This document shows positions 1 through 11,186 of a stretch of 64,000 nucleotides of DNA, in pieces (positions within the stretch are counted from its first letter, which is position 1; every line of letters starts with the position of its first letter). The position numbers were made by a program, and so were the translations under genes. The DNA lies in contig CANTUQ010000076.1 of NCBI GenBank assembly GCA_947683425.1, positions 2,914,001 through 2,978,000 of the forward strand, in the 5' to 3' direction. The notes under the pieces are model-generated. The model did not search any database, was not told where the DNA came from, and was given only the letters and a program-made list of their open reading frames with translations. Origin of the DNA: Excoecaria cochinchinensis. Taxonomy: Eukaryota > Streptophyta > Magnoliopsida > Malpighiales > Euphorbiaceae.

Positions 1-545
1 CCAAAGCCTCAAAGTGACCTTCTCTGGTGGTCAACTTGATCATCATGTCATCCATGTATACTTGTGGATTAAGTCATTCAGGATCCTTGTTGCCATTCTC
101 TGGTAAGTTACACCCGCATTCTTCAAACCGAATGGCATTACCCTATAAGCAAATGTTCCCCACTCAGTGATAAAGGCTGTCTTAATTCGATCGACTATAT
201 TGTTGAGAATCTGATTATACCCTGCGTAACCGTGTACAAAGCTATACATCATGCAAGTTGCTGCACTATTTACTAACACATTGTTGTGGGCAGCGGAAAG
301 TCATCCTTTGGATAAGCCTTATTCAAGTCTCGGTAGTCCACATATACGCGTACCTTACCGTTATTCTTGGCTACTGGAACGATATTGGCAAACTAGGTCG
401 GGTATTGTACCTCAATCAAGAACTTGGCCTTGATCTGTTTGTGAATTTTCTCCTTCACATTCTCTGCCCATTCTAGCCTGAGCCTCCTAAGCTTTTACTT
501 GACTGGCTTATGGTCAGGGTATATTGGGATGGCGTGTTCTGTGAT
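1..545 (-). pseudogene. E1 reverse transcriptase fragment
   Basis: This is the N-terminal and central part of a Ty3/gypsy reverse transcriptase, which copies element RNA into DNA. On the minus strand it shows the fingers motif VYVDYRDLNKAYPKDDFPLP, then YAGYNQI, then the PFGLKNAG motif, and the catalytic YMDD at about 47-58. A stop lies near 400, and the frame shifts near 270 and again just before YMDD, where the open stretch 279-43 ends in HKYTWMT although YMDDM reads on in the neighbouring frame. The domain continues left of the window. It cannot give a functional enzyme. Confidence 0.9.
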
Positions 546-1705
546 TTAACGATCTACTCCCGGCATATCGTCATAGGTACAGGCAAAGACTTTTTCATAT
601 TTTCTTAAGATTCTCTCAAATTTTGACCTCTTATCAGGAGTTATATTAGATGCTATTAAGATTTCTTTTTGGTTTTTCGAAGTTCCAAGATTAAATGGAG
701 TGGCATCAGTTGAATCTATATCAAATATGAATGAATTATGATCATGATTATGCATAATGGAATCATCAAAAACATCGCACAAGTAAGAAAAATTATTCAT
801 ATTATTAATGGAACTGGGAATGTCATCAACATTATTGAAAATTTCAGGTGTAAAAAGAAAATCTAAACTATCTTATTCTTCTTTCTCTGCCGACACAGAT
901 GGTACAGCCAACAGCTTTGAATCAGACTGGCATTTCGGAGGCACTGCAGCAACCTCCTGTGTAACTTCACTCTATTTCCCTGCAGCTTTGTCTTCTATCT
1001 TCTCTTTCCCCTTCACTCGGGCAGCCACCATCCTCTCGGTGATAATCTCTTCGGGCGATTTTCGATCCCAGATGGTTCCATTGGTCATGATTTCCTCATC
1101 CCAATAACCCTCAATTGGATTGATCACTCCAATGTCCTAATCAAAAATAGTGTTAAAGACCTCAAATCCCGGTACAATCTTTCCATCCACCCATTGAGGC
1201 TCGGCTTCCCCCGCAATACGCATAGTGATGAGGCTGGCACAAAACTATCCTTGATGTGAGGTATCCCACTTGCTGCCCTCTTACTCTTCATTCTTCTGCC
1301 CCTATATCCAAGGCTCTTCCTATCCTTCTAACCTCTCGTAGTTATGGCAGTTTGTGGCCCTAAGAATTTTTGCCCAAACCTGCCCTGGGGAGGAAAGACA
1401 TCCTATTCATCATGTTCACTACTTGGGGGCTCCCCTTGATGCACTTTTCTTCATCAATCATGGCTAAATGAAACCCATTGAAAGGCTATCTGGTGATGTA
1501 CAAAATGGAAACCTAATTCTCCTTAGCCGCTCTAATTATCACCACTTGGCCTTCATAGGGGATCTTGATCATCTATTGTAGTGTGGACGGCACCCTTCCT
1601 AGCTTGTGAAACCATAGCCTGCCCAAAAGTACTGAAAAGTTGGTTGGAATGGGAAGAACTACAAACTGCATCTCGGTTACAATTCACCCAGTCTTAACCA
1701 CTGCC
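546..1705 (-). pseudogene. E1 protease-RT linker region of pol
   Basis: This stretch joins the protease and RT domains. It contains an acidic, poorly conserved part (minus-strand open frame 800-546) ending in a motif KVFACTYDDMPG, which in Tat-like pol lies shortly before the RT fingers. The same motif recurs in E2 near 38100 as EVFAWTHEDMPG. The upstream part (1705-801) matches E3 at 18614-18927 and 29578-29754, for example the KPSL and SLGYRG-like pieces. Many stops show decay. No catalytic domain is visible here. Confidence 0.7.
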
Positions 1706-2152
1706 TTAAATGCCCCCCAACGCTTGTCTGTGAGAATTGTCATATACTGTGATCGTGAGGTCAGATTTACTAAGCATTTCCTCCATCACCCCGAATGCTG
1801 CCATCGCCAAGCAAACATTAATGGAAGAGCCATCGTCCACCATGACACACACTGTATGCTTCTCATTTATCTGAGTCATTATGTACAGTGGGCGGTTGTG
1901 GTTGCGACCTTCAGCTAGCAAATCTGCACTTGATTAAACCACGTTTTCTCCAGTGCTCCCTTTCACTATATCTAGTAGCTCAGTAGGGGATATGGTAGTA
2001 GCCACCGTAGACTTGCATAAGGCTTCCACCAACTTCTGCCTGTGCGAGGGAGATTGTCTTAGCAGATCCCAGATTGATATTTGAGCCGGCGTCTTTTTCA
2101 ACTGCCTCATTGTTAGATCCTCCTTCGGCTCTTTTTCCTTTTGACTTAGCAC
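1706..2152 (-). pseudogene. E1 retropepsin-like protease region
   Basis: Two minus-strand open frames, 2152-1934 and 1921-1706, match E3's 18001-18420. The first carries the pre-protease helix (QISIWDLLRQSP, LVEALCKSTVATTISP). The second carries the putative active-site loop VMVDDGSSINV followed by a hydrophobic strand; Tat-like proteases usually have D-G-G/S-S/A there. A stop separates the two frames. Its role would be cleavage of the Gag-Pol polyprotein. The fold is inferred from motif order, not from a search. Confidence 0.7.
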
Positions 2153-3800
2153 GGGATCTTATGGCTTCCCTATCTTCGAAACTACCTTTCCGCTCCGAGT
2201 CACCGCTCCGACCTTCTTTCTTCCATCCTTTTTCTCCTCCTCTTCCTCCGAACCCCAAGGGTCGAGAAATCCTTCAACATTAGAATTATGGTTATCATTT
2301 TGACTTTCATCAGTGGACCAGCAGTCGATCGTTACAACGGGCATCCCTTCTTCACTGGCCTTTCAAAGGCTTGTGACAACAACATTTGCATCAACTCCGT
2401 ATAAATCCTTCAAAATCACCCACTCGGGTAAGCTAGACCCGACCATGAACACAGATGGGGGCATGTTGTTGTATTTGGGCTTTTCTGGTTTCCTCTCTTT
2501 TTGAATCCGTGATCGGCTTGGAATAGATCATATCCTCAATCACATGCCTGAGCGCCTTGTAATCATCAGTTGTATGCCCGATGTGCTGGTGATAGGCACA
2601 ATACTCCCCATCTTTGTGCCCTGCTGACCTTGGGTCCTAACAGGTCGTGGTGGTAGGGGCTATAATTTTCCCTCTGTCATCAGCCTCCTAAGTACCCAAG
2701 AAAGAGACCTCCCTAGATTTGAGAAATGCCTTGGGGTAGAATTCGTGGTTGAGACTTCGGCCGTCTTTCCCATCCTGGCACTACTGCTAGAGCTTGTTGG
2801 CCGGTTTGCCCCCTGACTACTACTTCCCTTCTTGGCGTAGGCATCACTGCTCACTCTTCTTATGAGGTACTCTCCTTCAGCCTCAATGGCTATATCCTTC
2901 AACAACTCCCAATCTCTCAGACCTTTAATTTTTAACCCATCCTTCAAACGGGCTAGTGTTCTTGATGAAAAGCAGGATTTGATCTTGGGTATCTGGTTTC
3001 CTTTTCATTTCCATCACCCTGTTCCTCCATTGAGTCAGATACTCATGAAATGACTCCCCAGACTTTTATTGCAGCAGCTCTAAATCTTTCAAGGTCACCT
3101 CCATCCTTGTGCTGTAATCATACTGTCGGAGGAACTCCTCTGTCAACAAGTCCCAATCCTCATAGGTTCTCCAATCAAGCCCATGGTACCAATCTACTGC
3201 TGGGCCTATTAAGCTCAAGCAGAAGTACTCTATCTTCTGCCTCTTAGTCAAAGTAGTACCCTTCATTACCAACGAGTACTGTTTTACATGCGCAGTAAGG
3301 TTTGAGGTGCCGTTAAATTTTGGGACGTTTGGCATCTTAAAATTCTGAGGGATCAGATCTTCTCCCTCTAGCTCCTTGTCCTCGGGGTTCATCACTTGCC
3401 CCCTTACCAACATTCTTGACATTGCTTCGAATTTTTCCTCCATCTTCTTCCAGATGGCCTCTTCCGTCTGAGGTGCCTTTCCCCTTACTAATGCTGGCTC
3501 CTCGTATTTATCTTCTTCCCAATCCTTGTCTACCCTACAAGCAGCCCCTCTTCTCTATCTTGCCAACATATTGGCCCTTAAATCCACTAGTGGTGGGCAA
3601 ATTTCTTCTTGTGGGTCCTCTCTGACCTCCTCCCGTTCATTTTGTCTCATGGGAGGAGAAGTTGGGTTTTATAGTGCAGCAGGCTGGGCCATCGTTGCCA
3701 TCATGGCCATCATTCTATTCTCGAATTCCTCAAACCGTCTACCCACTTCTTCAGCTATCATGCCTATGGTGGCATCTTTCCCTCTTGGTGAGTTAGCCAT
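2153..3800 (-). pseudogene. E1 gag
   Basis: Gag forms the particle that packages element RNA. The start at 3800 (MANSPRGKDAT) matches the E2 start at 39622 (MADSSREADAT). The core 3443-3066 is open for 125 codons and includes EDLIP, FKMP, KQYSLVMKG, LSLIGPAVDWYHGLD and EEFLRQYDYSTRME, typical of the Retrotrans_gag family. The C-terminal third (2947-2660) has a serine-rich stretch. Past it, the zinc-knuckle region is eroded. A stop follows LELLQ near 3068 and others interrupt the N-terminal part. Confidence 0.85.
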
Positions 3801-4684
3801 TTCACTGTATATAGAAAACTAAAAGGAGGCAGCGTGACTGCTTTCAAAAAGTGAGTCTAAGTATTTTTGGCAGTTCAAAGAACGGGTTCTACGTAACCGC
3901 CTATGAGGACCTCTTGCCAACCTAGGTAGATCTATGATGACTGTAAAACATATCAGGTTAGGATGATGCATGAATGCCATAAGATGCATGATCGTGCTAT
4001 GCAGCATCCACAATCACATGCAAGCACATAGATCCCTCCAATCTTATCACTCTCGCACATAAGGTCATAGTCTCTTTCCTAGGTGGGCTTGCTCCATCGG
4101 TTAACAGGGAACCTGATGGATGCACATAGTGCACGATAGAAAACCAGCAGCATAACCTCTCTTATCTATGTACATACGTATGGGTTATGACCATTGTGTA
4201 TTTAGGCAGTCTGAATAAATCGACATGGGCCTATTAGGAAATGAAAGCCTTTGATTAGGTGACCAATCAAATTATCTAGGTTTGTCCAATACAAAATGAT
4301 CCATACAGCAAGCATAGTATTATGGTTCACACCATGTAAGGGAAGTATATATTTTCTTTACATGAGCTTTGGCCAAGGTGATGATACTTTCAGGCTACCC
4401 AAGCATAGTCCCTGCCAATGGGTCTAGCTCATCACGAGCGTAACGACAGGTCGGGTCTCCATTTAATATACCATACGATATGAGGCTTGGGTTGATGATT
4501 ATAATATTAAGTTAATATAAGGTCGTGCTTCGAGTATGCACCGAGGCTGATAGAGGATGCAAACTAGCATAGATCTAAAGCTCTAGTGATATGCAATGCA
4601 TTTTCAAAAAGTGATGGAATTTTTAAATTAAAACTCAATTATATGTTTTAATCAAGTTACTTTCAAAGAGAAGTCTCATATAAG
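3801..4684 (-). other. E1 untranslated leader between PBS and gag
   Basis: About 880 bases with no credible open frame. The stretch is conserved in E2 (39623-40664) and E3 (15442-16361), for example the segment around 4395-4460 with CCAATGGGTCTAGCTCATCA, so it is element leader sequence rather than host DNA. It may hold packaging signals, but nothing in the sequence proves this. Confidence 0.75.
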
Positions 4685-4702
4685 TCCGCAGTGGAGTCGC
4701 TA
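4685..4702 (-). other. E1 primer-binding site
   Basis: The minus strand reads TAGCGACTCCACTGCGGA, one base inside the LTR end at 4704. The E2 and E3 equivalents (TGGCGACTCCATTGGGGA and TGGTGACTTTACTGGGGA) agree at most positions and start with the TGG that complements a tRNA CCA end. From memory, Tat/Ogre elements use a tRNA-Arg type primer of this form; the tRNA is not verified here. Confidence 0.75.
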
Positions 4703-4795
4703 CTGTGACGCGTTCTAAACCCCGAATGACCCACTTTTAGGGTTTTTGAGAGAGGTTCATAAAAATTATAAGAGATTACAAGGGCATTTATTTTG

Positions 4796-5170
4796 TGCAA
4801 CAAGGAGGTTTCTTGGAGTCGCCACCCAATAAAACATTGGGAAAGATCATCTAGCCTCACTAAGCCTAAGACAATGCATCCGTGTCTATTTTGGGCAAGC
4901 TAGAGATATTTTAGAGTCCTCACCCCAATAGGACATTGAGATGGTACTCTAACCTCATGGAGCCTAAGACGATGCATATATGTCCATTTTGGGTAAGCTA
5001 GAGATATTTTGGAGTCCCCACCCTAATAGGACGTTGGGATGGTATTCTAACCTCATGGAGCCTAAAACAATGCAAATTGGGCCTATTTTGGGCAACAAGA
5101 GATATTTTGGAGACCCCACCCCAATAAGACATTGAAATGGTCCTCTAACCTCGTTAAGCCCAAGACTAGA
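4796..5170 (-). repeat. ~100-bp tandem repeat in the E1 LTR
   Basis: Four degenerate units begin near 4797, 4900, 4999 and 5098. Each carries a GAGATATTTTGGAGTCCCCA-like piece, then AATAGGACATTG, then TCTAACCTCATGGAGCCTAA. The same region of the E2 LTR (about 40790-41030) has only two to three units and E3 (15240-15330) one or two, so copy number varies between elements. Confidence 0.8.
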
Positions 5171-5889
5171 GATGGTTTGGGACTTTCCATTTATTCATAC
5201 CTTGTTTAAATTATGATTGAGTTTTGAATTTAAGATTTTATTTATTCTCTCATTCATTTCAATGCAACTAATTAAAGCGCAAGTTGGTCATGTAATAAAA
5301 GCGATAAATAACAACAAGATTAAAATAAGGTAAATAAAAGCCCAATAAATTACAACAAAACTAGGGGCGGAATACAACCCTCATTGTAAATGAAATCTAA
5401 ATCATACAGAAGGCGGGATATTTATTAAGGATGAGGACACTGGTCCCCGCATGTATACTTAAAGGAAAAAGTGTTAAAGGTGATGGTTTATTTGGGTGGA
5501 AAAACTAGGACATTGGTCCCATTTTTATTAGAAAAACTCTGAATTAATTAATATAAATACTTAATCATTTTTATGTTAGCAGAATAAAAATAATATTTAC
5601 AATAAATGATACATGGTAATTGAAATAAAAGAAAATAAGATAAAGAAATAAACCCGAATAATGTCCTCAGACCATCGTGGGGTTCATCCTTTTTAACACC
5701 CCGAATCCAAAAAAAAGGGTTAAACTCACCAAAAAAAAATGACGTTAGCACCATAATCAACAATAAAATAAATTTGAAAAAAAATGAATAAAACAAGGAA
5801 TCTATAAAAATTCATCATAGAAATTAAGGAGAAATAAGAATAAAAAGAAAAAAGGAAGAAAATAAAGAAAATGAAGGAGGAAGGCCCAG

Positions 5890-6016
5890 GGACGGCCTAC
5901 ATCGCGCGAGCAACGGCCGTTCTTGGGCCGACCAACGGGTGGAGTCGGAACTCCTCGACGGCCCGTCGCTCGGCTAAGCGATGGCCGTCGGTGGAGCCTC
6001 TGCCCGTTGGTCATCC
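5890..6016 (-). other. GC-rich patch in the E1 LTR leader
   Basis: A CpG-rich island in otherwise AT-rich DNA, with iterated pieces such as CGAGCGACGGGC and CGACGGCC and the phrase ACCAACGGG at both ends in inverted orientation (about 5933 and 6004). It lies downstream of the TATA box, so it would be transcribed. A related patch is in E3's LTR at 7740-7860. Confidence 0.7.
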
Positions 6017-6534
6017 CTGATCCAGAAAAATAAAGAAATTTAGCTAAAAACCTTTTTTATTTTGTTGAATAAAATTGAATTCCACGTTAAAATTACCCTT
6101 TCAAACAAATCAGTTTCGAATAATTTAATATGAGAGGATGAATTGTGAGAGAGGCTGATCCAGAATATTTTTCGTTGGAATATTACCTTTAAAGGTGAAT
6201 GTCGCGTGATTTCTGCTCCTCGAATTCTACAAGGATTAATCCATAATGTACAATTTCGTTAGATTTTTACTGAAAAATCGTTCTTTTAAATCAGATCAAG
6301 AAAAGAAAATAGTATTTTTGCTTCTCGATATTTTGTAGCAATTATTAATACTAAAAAGGCTAGATCGAATAAAAACGAATTCATTTCGCTTTCTCGGATT
6401 CGCCTTAATTTGAAAAAGATTTGATGAAAATTTTTGATAAAAACCAAAAACCAAGAAACTTTTTCGGGATTTTAGTGGGAAAACTTTCTATTTCTGATGA
6501 AAATTACTAACCCAGAATAATGATCCCTAGCCCC

Positions 6535-6544
6535 CTATTTATAG
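6535..6544 (-). promoter_or_regulatory. TATA box of the E1 LTR
   Basis: The minus strand reads CTATAAATAG in a C/G-flanked context, a strong plant TATA box. It sits about 760 bases from the LTR 5' end, which fits a U3-R boundary shortly downstream, near 6505. Confidence 0.65.
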
Positions 6545-6756
6545 GTTTAGGAAAATAATTAAAATAAATTTAAATTTTGAATTTGAAATTTAAAAAGATT
6601 TGTGAAATCAGAATCAAAACCGACTGATTTGCAGAATATTTCCAAAATAAAATCCGAAATTTGAAAATATTTGGAAGATATTGAGAAATCTTGGAAATAC
6701 ATTTTCAAATCTTGAAAAAATTTGGAAAATCCCATGAAGTGACGCCTCAAATCTCC

Positions 6757-7100
6757 GATAGACGGGCATTGCTCATAATTCAACGGGCATCGGTCACGGG
6801 GCACACCTGCCCTTTCGAGAGGCGGGCAGCAACGCGAGAGATGGGTGAGGGCCCAGCCGTCGCTCACGAGGGACAGGCACCTCTCGCACGAGCGACGGGC
6901 ATCGCTCAGTGCAAGGGACGGTCTCTTGCCCGCGAGCGACAGCCGGGGCTCACTACGAGAGATGGCCCCCTCACACGTGCAGCGGGCGTCGCTCCCACGA
7001 GAGATGGGCCCGTCCCAGGCGAGCGACAGGCGCTGCTAGTGTGAGGAAGGCCGTCCTTCAGAACGAGCGATGGGCATCTCTCCTGACCGATTGGTATGCC
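6757..7100 (-). other. GC-rich iterated patch in the E1 U3 region
   Basis: About 340 bases dense in CG with imperfect iterations of ACGGGCATCGCTC, CGAGCGACGGGC and CGAGAGATGGGC. It lies between the LTR start and the TATA box, where enhancer-like repeats are common. The short open frames across it (for example 6845-7039) follow from the low stop density of GC-rich DNA and are not taken as genes. Confidence 0.7.
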
Positions 7101-8027
7101 GTCGGTGAACCAAAATCAAGATTTTTCATTAACGAACTCCTCCTAATGCACGAAAATCTCCTATTATCAAGAAAAATCTTCAATCCTTGTAAATCCGAAG
7201 AGGAAAAGCTTGCAAATTTCATCCGTTTGCCTAGAAACAGGCATTGATATTTTCATCGAGTAACTCTGATCTGGACTGATTCAGGACTCGGTGTCTACAG
7301 TTTTGTTTAAAAACTGAAGAGTTTAATTGAGGAAGAGAAAGTTAATTCTTTTTTCTTAGTTTGTCTCTCAAATATCTATCATTTTTTTAAGAGAATTTTA
7401 GAGAGAAGTTAGAGAAAGAAAGTGAAAATCCTCTCTTTATTTTTGACAAATTTTGTGAAATTCAAGTAAGAGACCTACTATTTCATTACTCTTCATAGAT
7501 CAATATACTAAGGGTAATATTCTGGGTTTAAAGTCCAACTTTTTGCACTGATTCAAGATTATGGCATAAAATGTGATTTTATTGATTTGTACTATTTTCA
7601 ATATTTTGTATGATAACATCTTGACCATAAATTGATTTTAATATGATTATGTGAAAATGGGATAAGAGTATGCGAGAAAATGCATGAAATAAAAGCTTGA
7701 ATGTTTCAAAATGGAGTTTTAAATCGTTTTTATGCGTTATAGGGTCGACCAACGGGAAGAAGGCTTGATCGATGTCCGTCGCTTGAGCAAGGGACGAGTC
7801 ATCGCGGGATTCACTTCATCTTATTGGTCGCCTCTTCTGACGACCTTCCCACCTCCTTTAAGCCATCCCTAGTTTTTTTTTTCCTTTTATTTGTTTTGGC
7901 CTCTTTTGTTATTTCTTTCCATATAATTGTTTTTGCATGTTAATTTTTATGTGTTATTCTAATGTTTTTCTATCATATTGATATTCTATTTGCAAATTCT
8001 AATTGCGTTATCACTACAAGAAAATTA

Positions 8028-8575
8028 TGTAATAGCAACCGAAATTTCAATTGCAATTTTGACCGATGCTAATTTTAGCAATGGATTTTACTTCCATTGC
8101 TAAATTTAACAACGGAATTTGTATTCCGTTGCTAAAAATAGCAATGGAATAAAATTTCCATTGCTATTTTTAGCAACAGAATCTTTATTCCGTTGCTAAA
8201 TATAGCAACGAAAATGCAATTCCGTTGCTATTTTTAGCAACCGAATTATCCTTCCGTTGCTATTTTTCGTATTTTATTTAAATAAATAAAATTCAACTAG
8301 CAACGGAAATATCATTCCGTTGCTAAATATAGCAACGGAATAGCAATTTCGTTGCTATTTTTAGCAACAGAAAAAAATTTCCTTTGCTATTTTCAACAGT
8401 AAAATAATTATTTTCTTTAATTAATTTTATTCAACTAGCAACGGAATACTTTTTCCATTGCTATTTTTAGCAACGGAATTAATATTCCGTTGCTAAATAT
8501 GGCAACGGAATATGATTTTCGTTGCTATTTTTAGCAACGGAAAACTGTTTCCGTTGCTATTTGCAACAGTGAAAA
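8028..8575. repeat. CACTA-1 left subterminal repeats
   Basis: About 20 copies of AGCAACGGAAT or its complement ATTCCGTTGCT, arranged as facing pairs separated by AT-rich spacers with TATTTTTAGC. They are taken to be transposase-binding repeats. Variants with AACCGAA appear at the outer edge. Confidence 0.85.
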
Positions 8576-8831
8576 ATCATTTTATTTAATTAATATAATT
8601 CAAATACTGTATATACTGATAATATATGCTTATCGATAATATAATGTCATATAAAAATTGTAATACACAATAATTAAAATCCTAAAAATATATTATAATA
8701 TTATAAAATAAAAATTCGGGAAAACCATTAGAAAAGTAAATTCAGTATAAATATCACTGTAAAATAGAAACTGGTGAAACTGTCACAAACACAATATATA
8801 TTCAGTACAAATAACAACATATTACAAACGC

Positions 8832-9028
8832 TACATAGGTGGAGGTGAAGGAGGCCGATCTGGCTGCTGAGCACGATGTGTTTTCAAATCTTCAGTCCGA
8901 TTCTTCAACTACGTTTTTGTGCTAATTAAACTTTCAACGTACTTAACATACTTTTTCTTTTGGACTCTATAATGTTTTTCTTGAATACGAAAAACATATC
9001 CAAGAAAAGGTGCATATGATATGGCCAT
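8832..9028 (-). pseudogene. Putative last exon in CACTA-1, unrecognised
   Basis: On the minus strand a lysine- and tyrosine-rich frame (AISYAPFLGYVFRIQEKHYR, then KKKYVKYVESLI) runs into QQPDRPPSPPPM and a stop near 8832. A stop codon within it (after STKT) shows decay, or the segment is not coding. The charged helix followed by a proline-rich tail resembles the C-termini of plant CACTA accessory genes, but I cannot name a family. Confidence 0.35.
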
Positions 9029-9582
9029 CCACCACAAAATAAATATTCTAAATTAACCACAAAAAAATGCAAACGTCCGACAACAAATTTGAATGAAAAA
9101 TTAATTATGTCGCAAATATTATTATCTTATATCGATTAGTTAAAAAAATAAAATACTTTTTTTAAAAAAGCTTAGTTAATTTTGATCTTATAAATTAATT
9201 TTTGAAATTAAATTAGATTCAAATTCATTTTTGTCGTTTGATATCAGAGTTATTAATCCTTAATGTCTTACGTACAAATTTCACACTTATGAGGAGATAT
9301 ATGTATCACTATATTATGCTACAATGAGTATGGTTACAAAATTTTAATTCTCACTAAATAATTGGTAAATTGATTTACTTATGGAAAAATCAGCAGTCAA
9401 GTAGTACAAGAAATTGCAGTGATTTGAGTTAGATTTGGAAATATAAAAAAAAAATTAAAATATTATAATTAGATATTCAAAGCTATACAAAAAATCTATG
9501 GTTCCTTGAATTTTTAGATAGATTTGAAAAACGAAACAAAAAAAATTAATTATCCAAATCCAGTTATTAAAAAGGGATGTAC

Positions 9583-9745
9583 CTCCTGGATCAACTACTT
9601 TAGAATGATGAGATTTTCCAGAGTGCGCTTTTGGGTGTTGAGTCACGTTCAAGTTGACATACCACTGTTCCCAATATAGCCTTTCAATTTTGTTGGTGAA
9701 CCATGATGGCTGCTTGCTTTTCACTTCATAAAAAGATAAGCATAT
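9583..9745 (-). pseudogene. Putative internal exon in CACTA-1, unrecognised
   Basis: The minus strand has an AG acceptor just before 9745, then 163 open bases (ICLSFYEVKSKQPSWFTNKI, ERLYWEQWYVNLNVTQHPKA, HSGKSHHSKVVDPG) and a GT donor at 9582-9581. The tryptophan-rich composition looks coding. It could be a transposase accessory gene exon or a captured host exon. I recognise no domain. Confidence 0.4.
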
Positions 9746-9754
9746 CTGCATCAA

Positions 9755-11178
9755 AATTTAGGAGTCAACAAACAGTGCCAAATTTGCAACATTATCAATT
9801 CATCAATAACATTATAAGTACGGTCATCAACAGGAAACAAGGATGTAGTTAATGCTTATTCCATACTATAGTTATTCCCTCATCATAGATTGTTTAGTTA
9901 ATTTGAGGCCAATAGGCAGGTTAAAAAAAAAAAAAAAAACATTGAAATTGTTATCTGTTAAAGTTAAAATGAGCACCATTTGATATAATTTTAGTTATCA
10001 AGAGCATTACTCAACTAAAGCTATTTATTGGCAGATGGCACAATGTAGATAAACTACTTCAAAAATAAATAAATAAATAAATAAATATATGAGAAGCACG
10101 CCAGAAAATTGTCAATGTTAACCCCAGACTGAGCAAGATAGAAAATGCAGACAATTAAAATATTTCATTTCGCAGCAATGAAATAACCCAAGTACAGAAG
10201 ATGCTTTTCCAAAAAAGAAAGTAAAAAAAAAAAACACAAGAGAAAGAACTTAGGCAGGACAACGAGAGAACAGAGAGCATACTTGTTTGTTTCTTCACTT
10301 TCACACTTCACAAAACAGTTTTTTTAACCTCAACTCACATCTCAGCTCAAAATAGAAAAAACAAAAATAAATCCCAAAGTTACATGATATCAGGTTGCTA
10401 GTAGCTATATGTTTATGTTCTAATTATATTAAATTAAAAGTTAAAAGTACACTGCATAGAATATTTGAGTGCTGTATGTCCTCTGCAAAAGAAAAAAAAA
10501 ATAAAAAAACTGGAATTAAAGTAGAATAGCAGCAAAGCATAACATTATACTTATATCCGGAAGTTAACCGTAAAAAAATTTATTAATTAAGTCAAGAATA
10601 TGATTAAAATATATAACAAATATAAGAAGGTAAAAAGCTAGCTAACTCTGTAAATATTTGCAATATCAAGATTATACCCAGCATCTTAACCAACAAATAT
10701 ACCCAAAAATAGCTGCTGCTCCGTTTGCTTTTTACCAGCAACACCCAGATACTAAGAAGACAAAATAGCATACAGATAAAAAAATTCTGTTTTGATTTAA
10801 TAATTTGTTTGAATAAATGGATATGTGGGTGTGGTATAGTTTGGTAGACAGTGAACATTCCAACCAAATATATAACTATTGCTCACTATAAATGTTACTA
10901 TTTGTTGAGTTTTAGTGAATTAAGTAGTTTAGGCAGCCAAAGCATGGAAGAAACTGAAGTAGGAACAGCATTACTTGACCAAGACAGTGAGCAAAAACAG
11001 CATTACTATTTGGATTTCCTATTGTCAATAATGAACCAAAAACAGAGTACTGCAACACATAAACCAAATAATTTCCTATAAACGTAAAGAAAATAAAAAT
11101 AAATGTCTACTAAATTACTTAATTATTATCATGTTCTACATCAAATTTTAGATCAAATTATCATCTCAAATACGTAAA
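9755..11178. other. CACTA-1 interior, no gene recognised
   Basis: AT-rich sequence with poly-A runs (9929-9945), an AATA microsatellite near 10060-10086 and short open frames only (10867-10604, 10851-11081), none with recognisable motifs. It is probably intron and spacer of the decayed minus-strand gene. Confidence 0.5.
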
Positions 11179-11186
11179 GTATAAAG

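Larger units (their letters stand above)
1..7299 (-). mobile_element. E1: Tat-like Ty3/gypsy retrotransposon, 5' part (runs off the left edge)
   Basis: Read on the minus strand, the order is LTR (7299-4704), primer-binding site (4702-4685), leader, gag (from 3800), protease region (about 2152-1706), linker and reverse transcriptase, which reaches the window edge. The RNase H, integrase and 3' LTR would lie outside the window. Gag keeps the pattern of plant Tat/Ogre-like gags (EDLIP, FKMP, PKF, KQYSLVMKG, EYLT) and the PBS-like sequence is of the kind reported for that lineage. Several stops and frameshifts make it a pseudo-element. It abuts E3 LTR sequence at 7300, so it was probably inserted there, with a target duplication beginning GTTTT; the other copy is not visible. 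Confidence 0.85.
4704..7299 (-). repeat. E1 5' LTR (2596 bp)
   Basis: On the minus strand it begins TGTAGACACC at 7299 and ends in CGTCACA at 4704, next to the PBS. The E2 LTR (40684-43355) has the same ends and a similar length. It contains a TATA box (6544-6535), two GC-rich patches (6757-7100 upstream of the TATA box and 5890-6016 downstream), and about four ~100-bp tandem units near its 3' end. Short open frames inside it (6014-5802, 6691-7044 and others) are not shared with E2 and are taken as chance. Confidence 0.85.

Noticed and set aside
6691..7247. Overlapping arginine-rich open frames in the E1 LTR
   Set aside because: They arise from the GC-rich patch, overlap each other in several frames, and have no counterpart in E2 or E3 LTRs.
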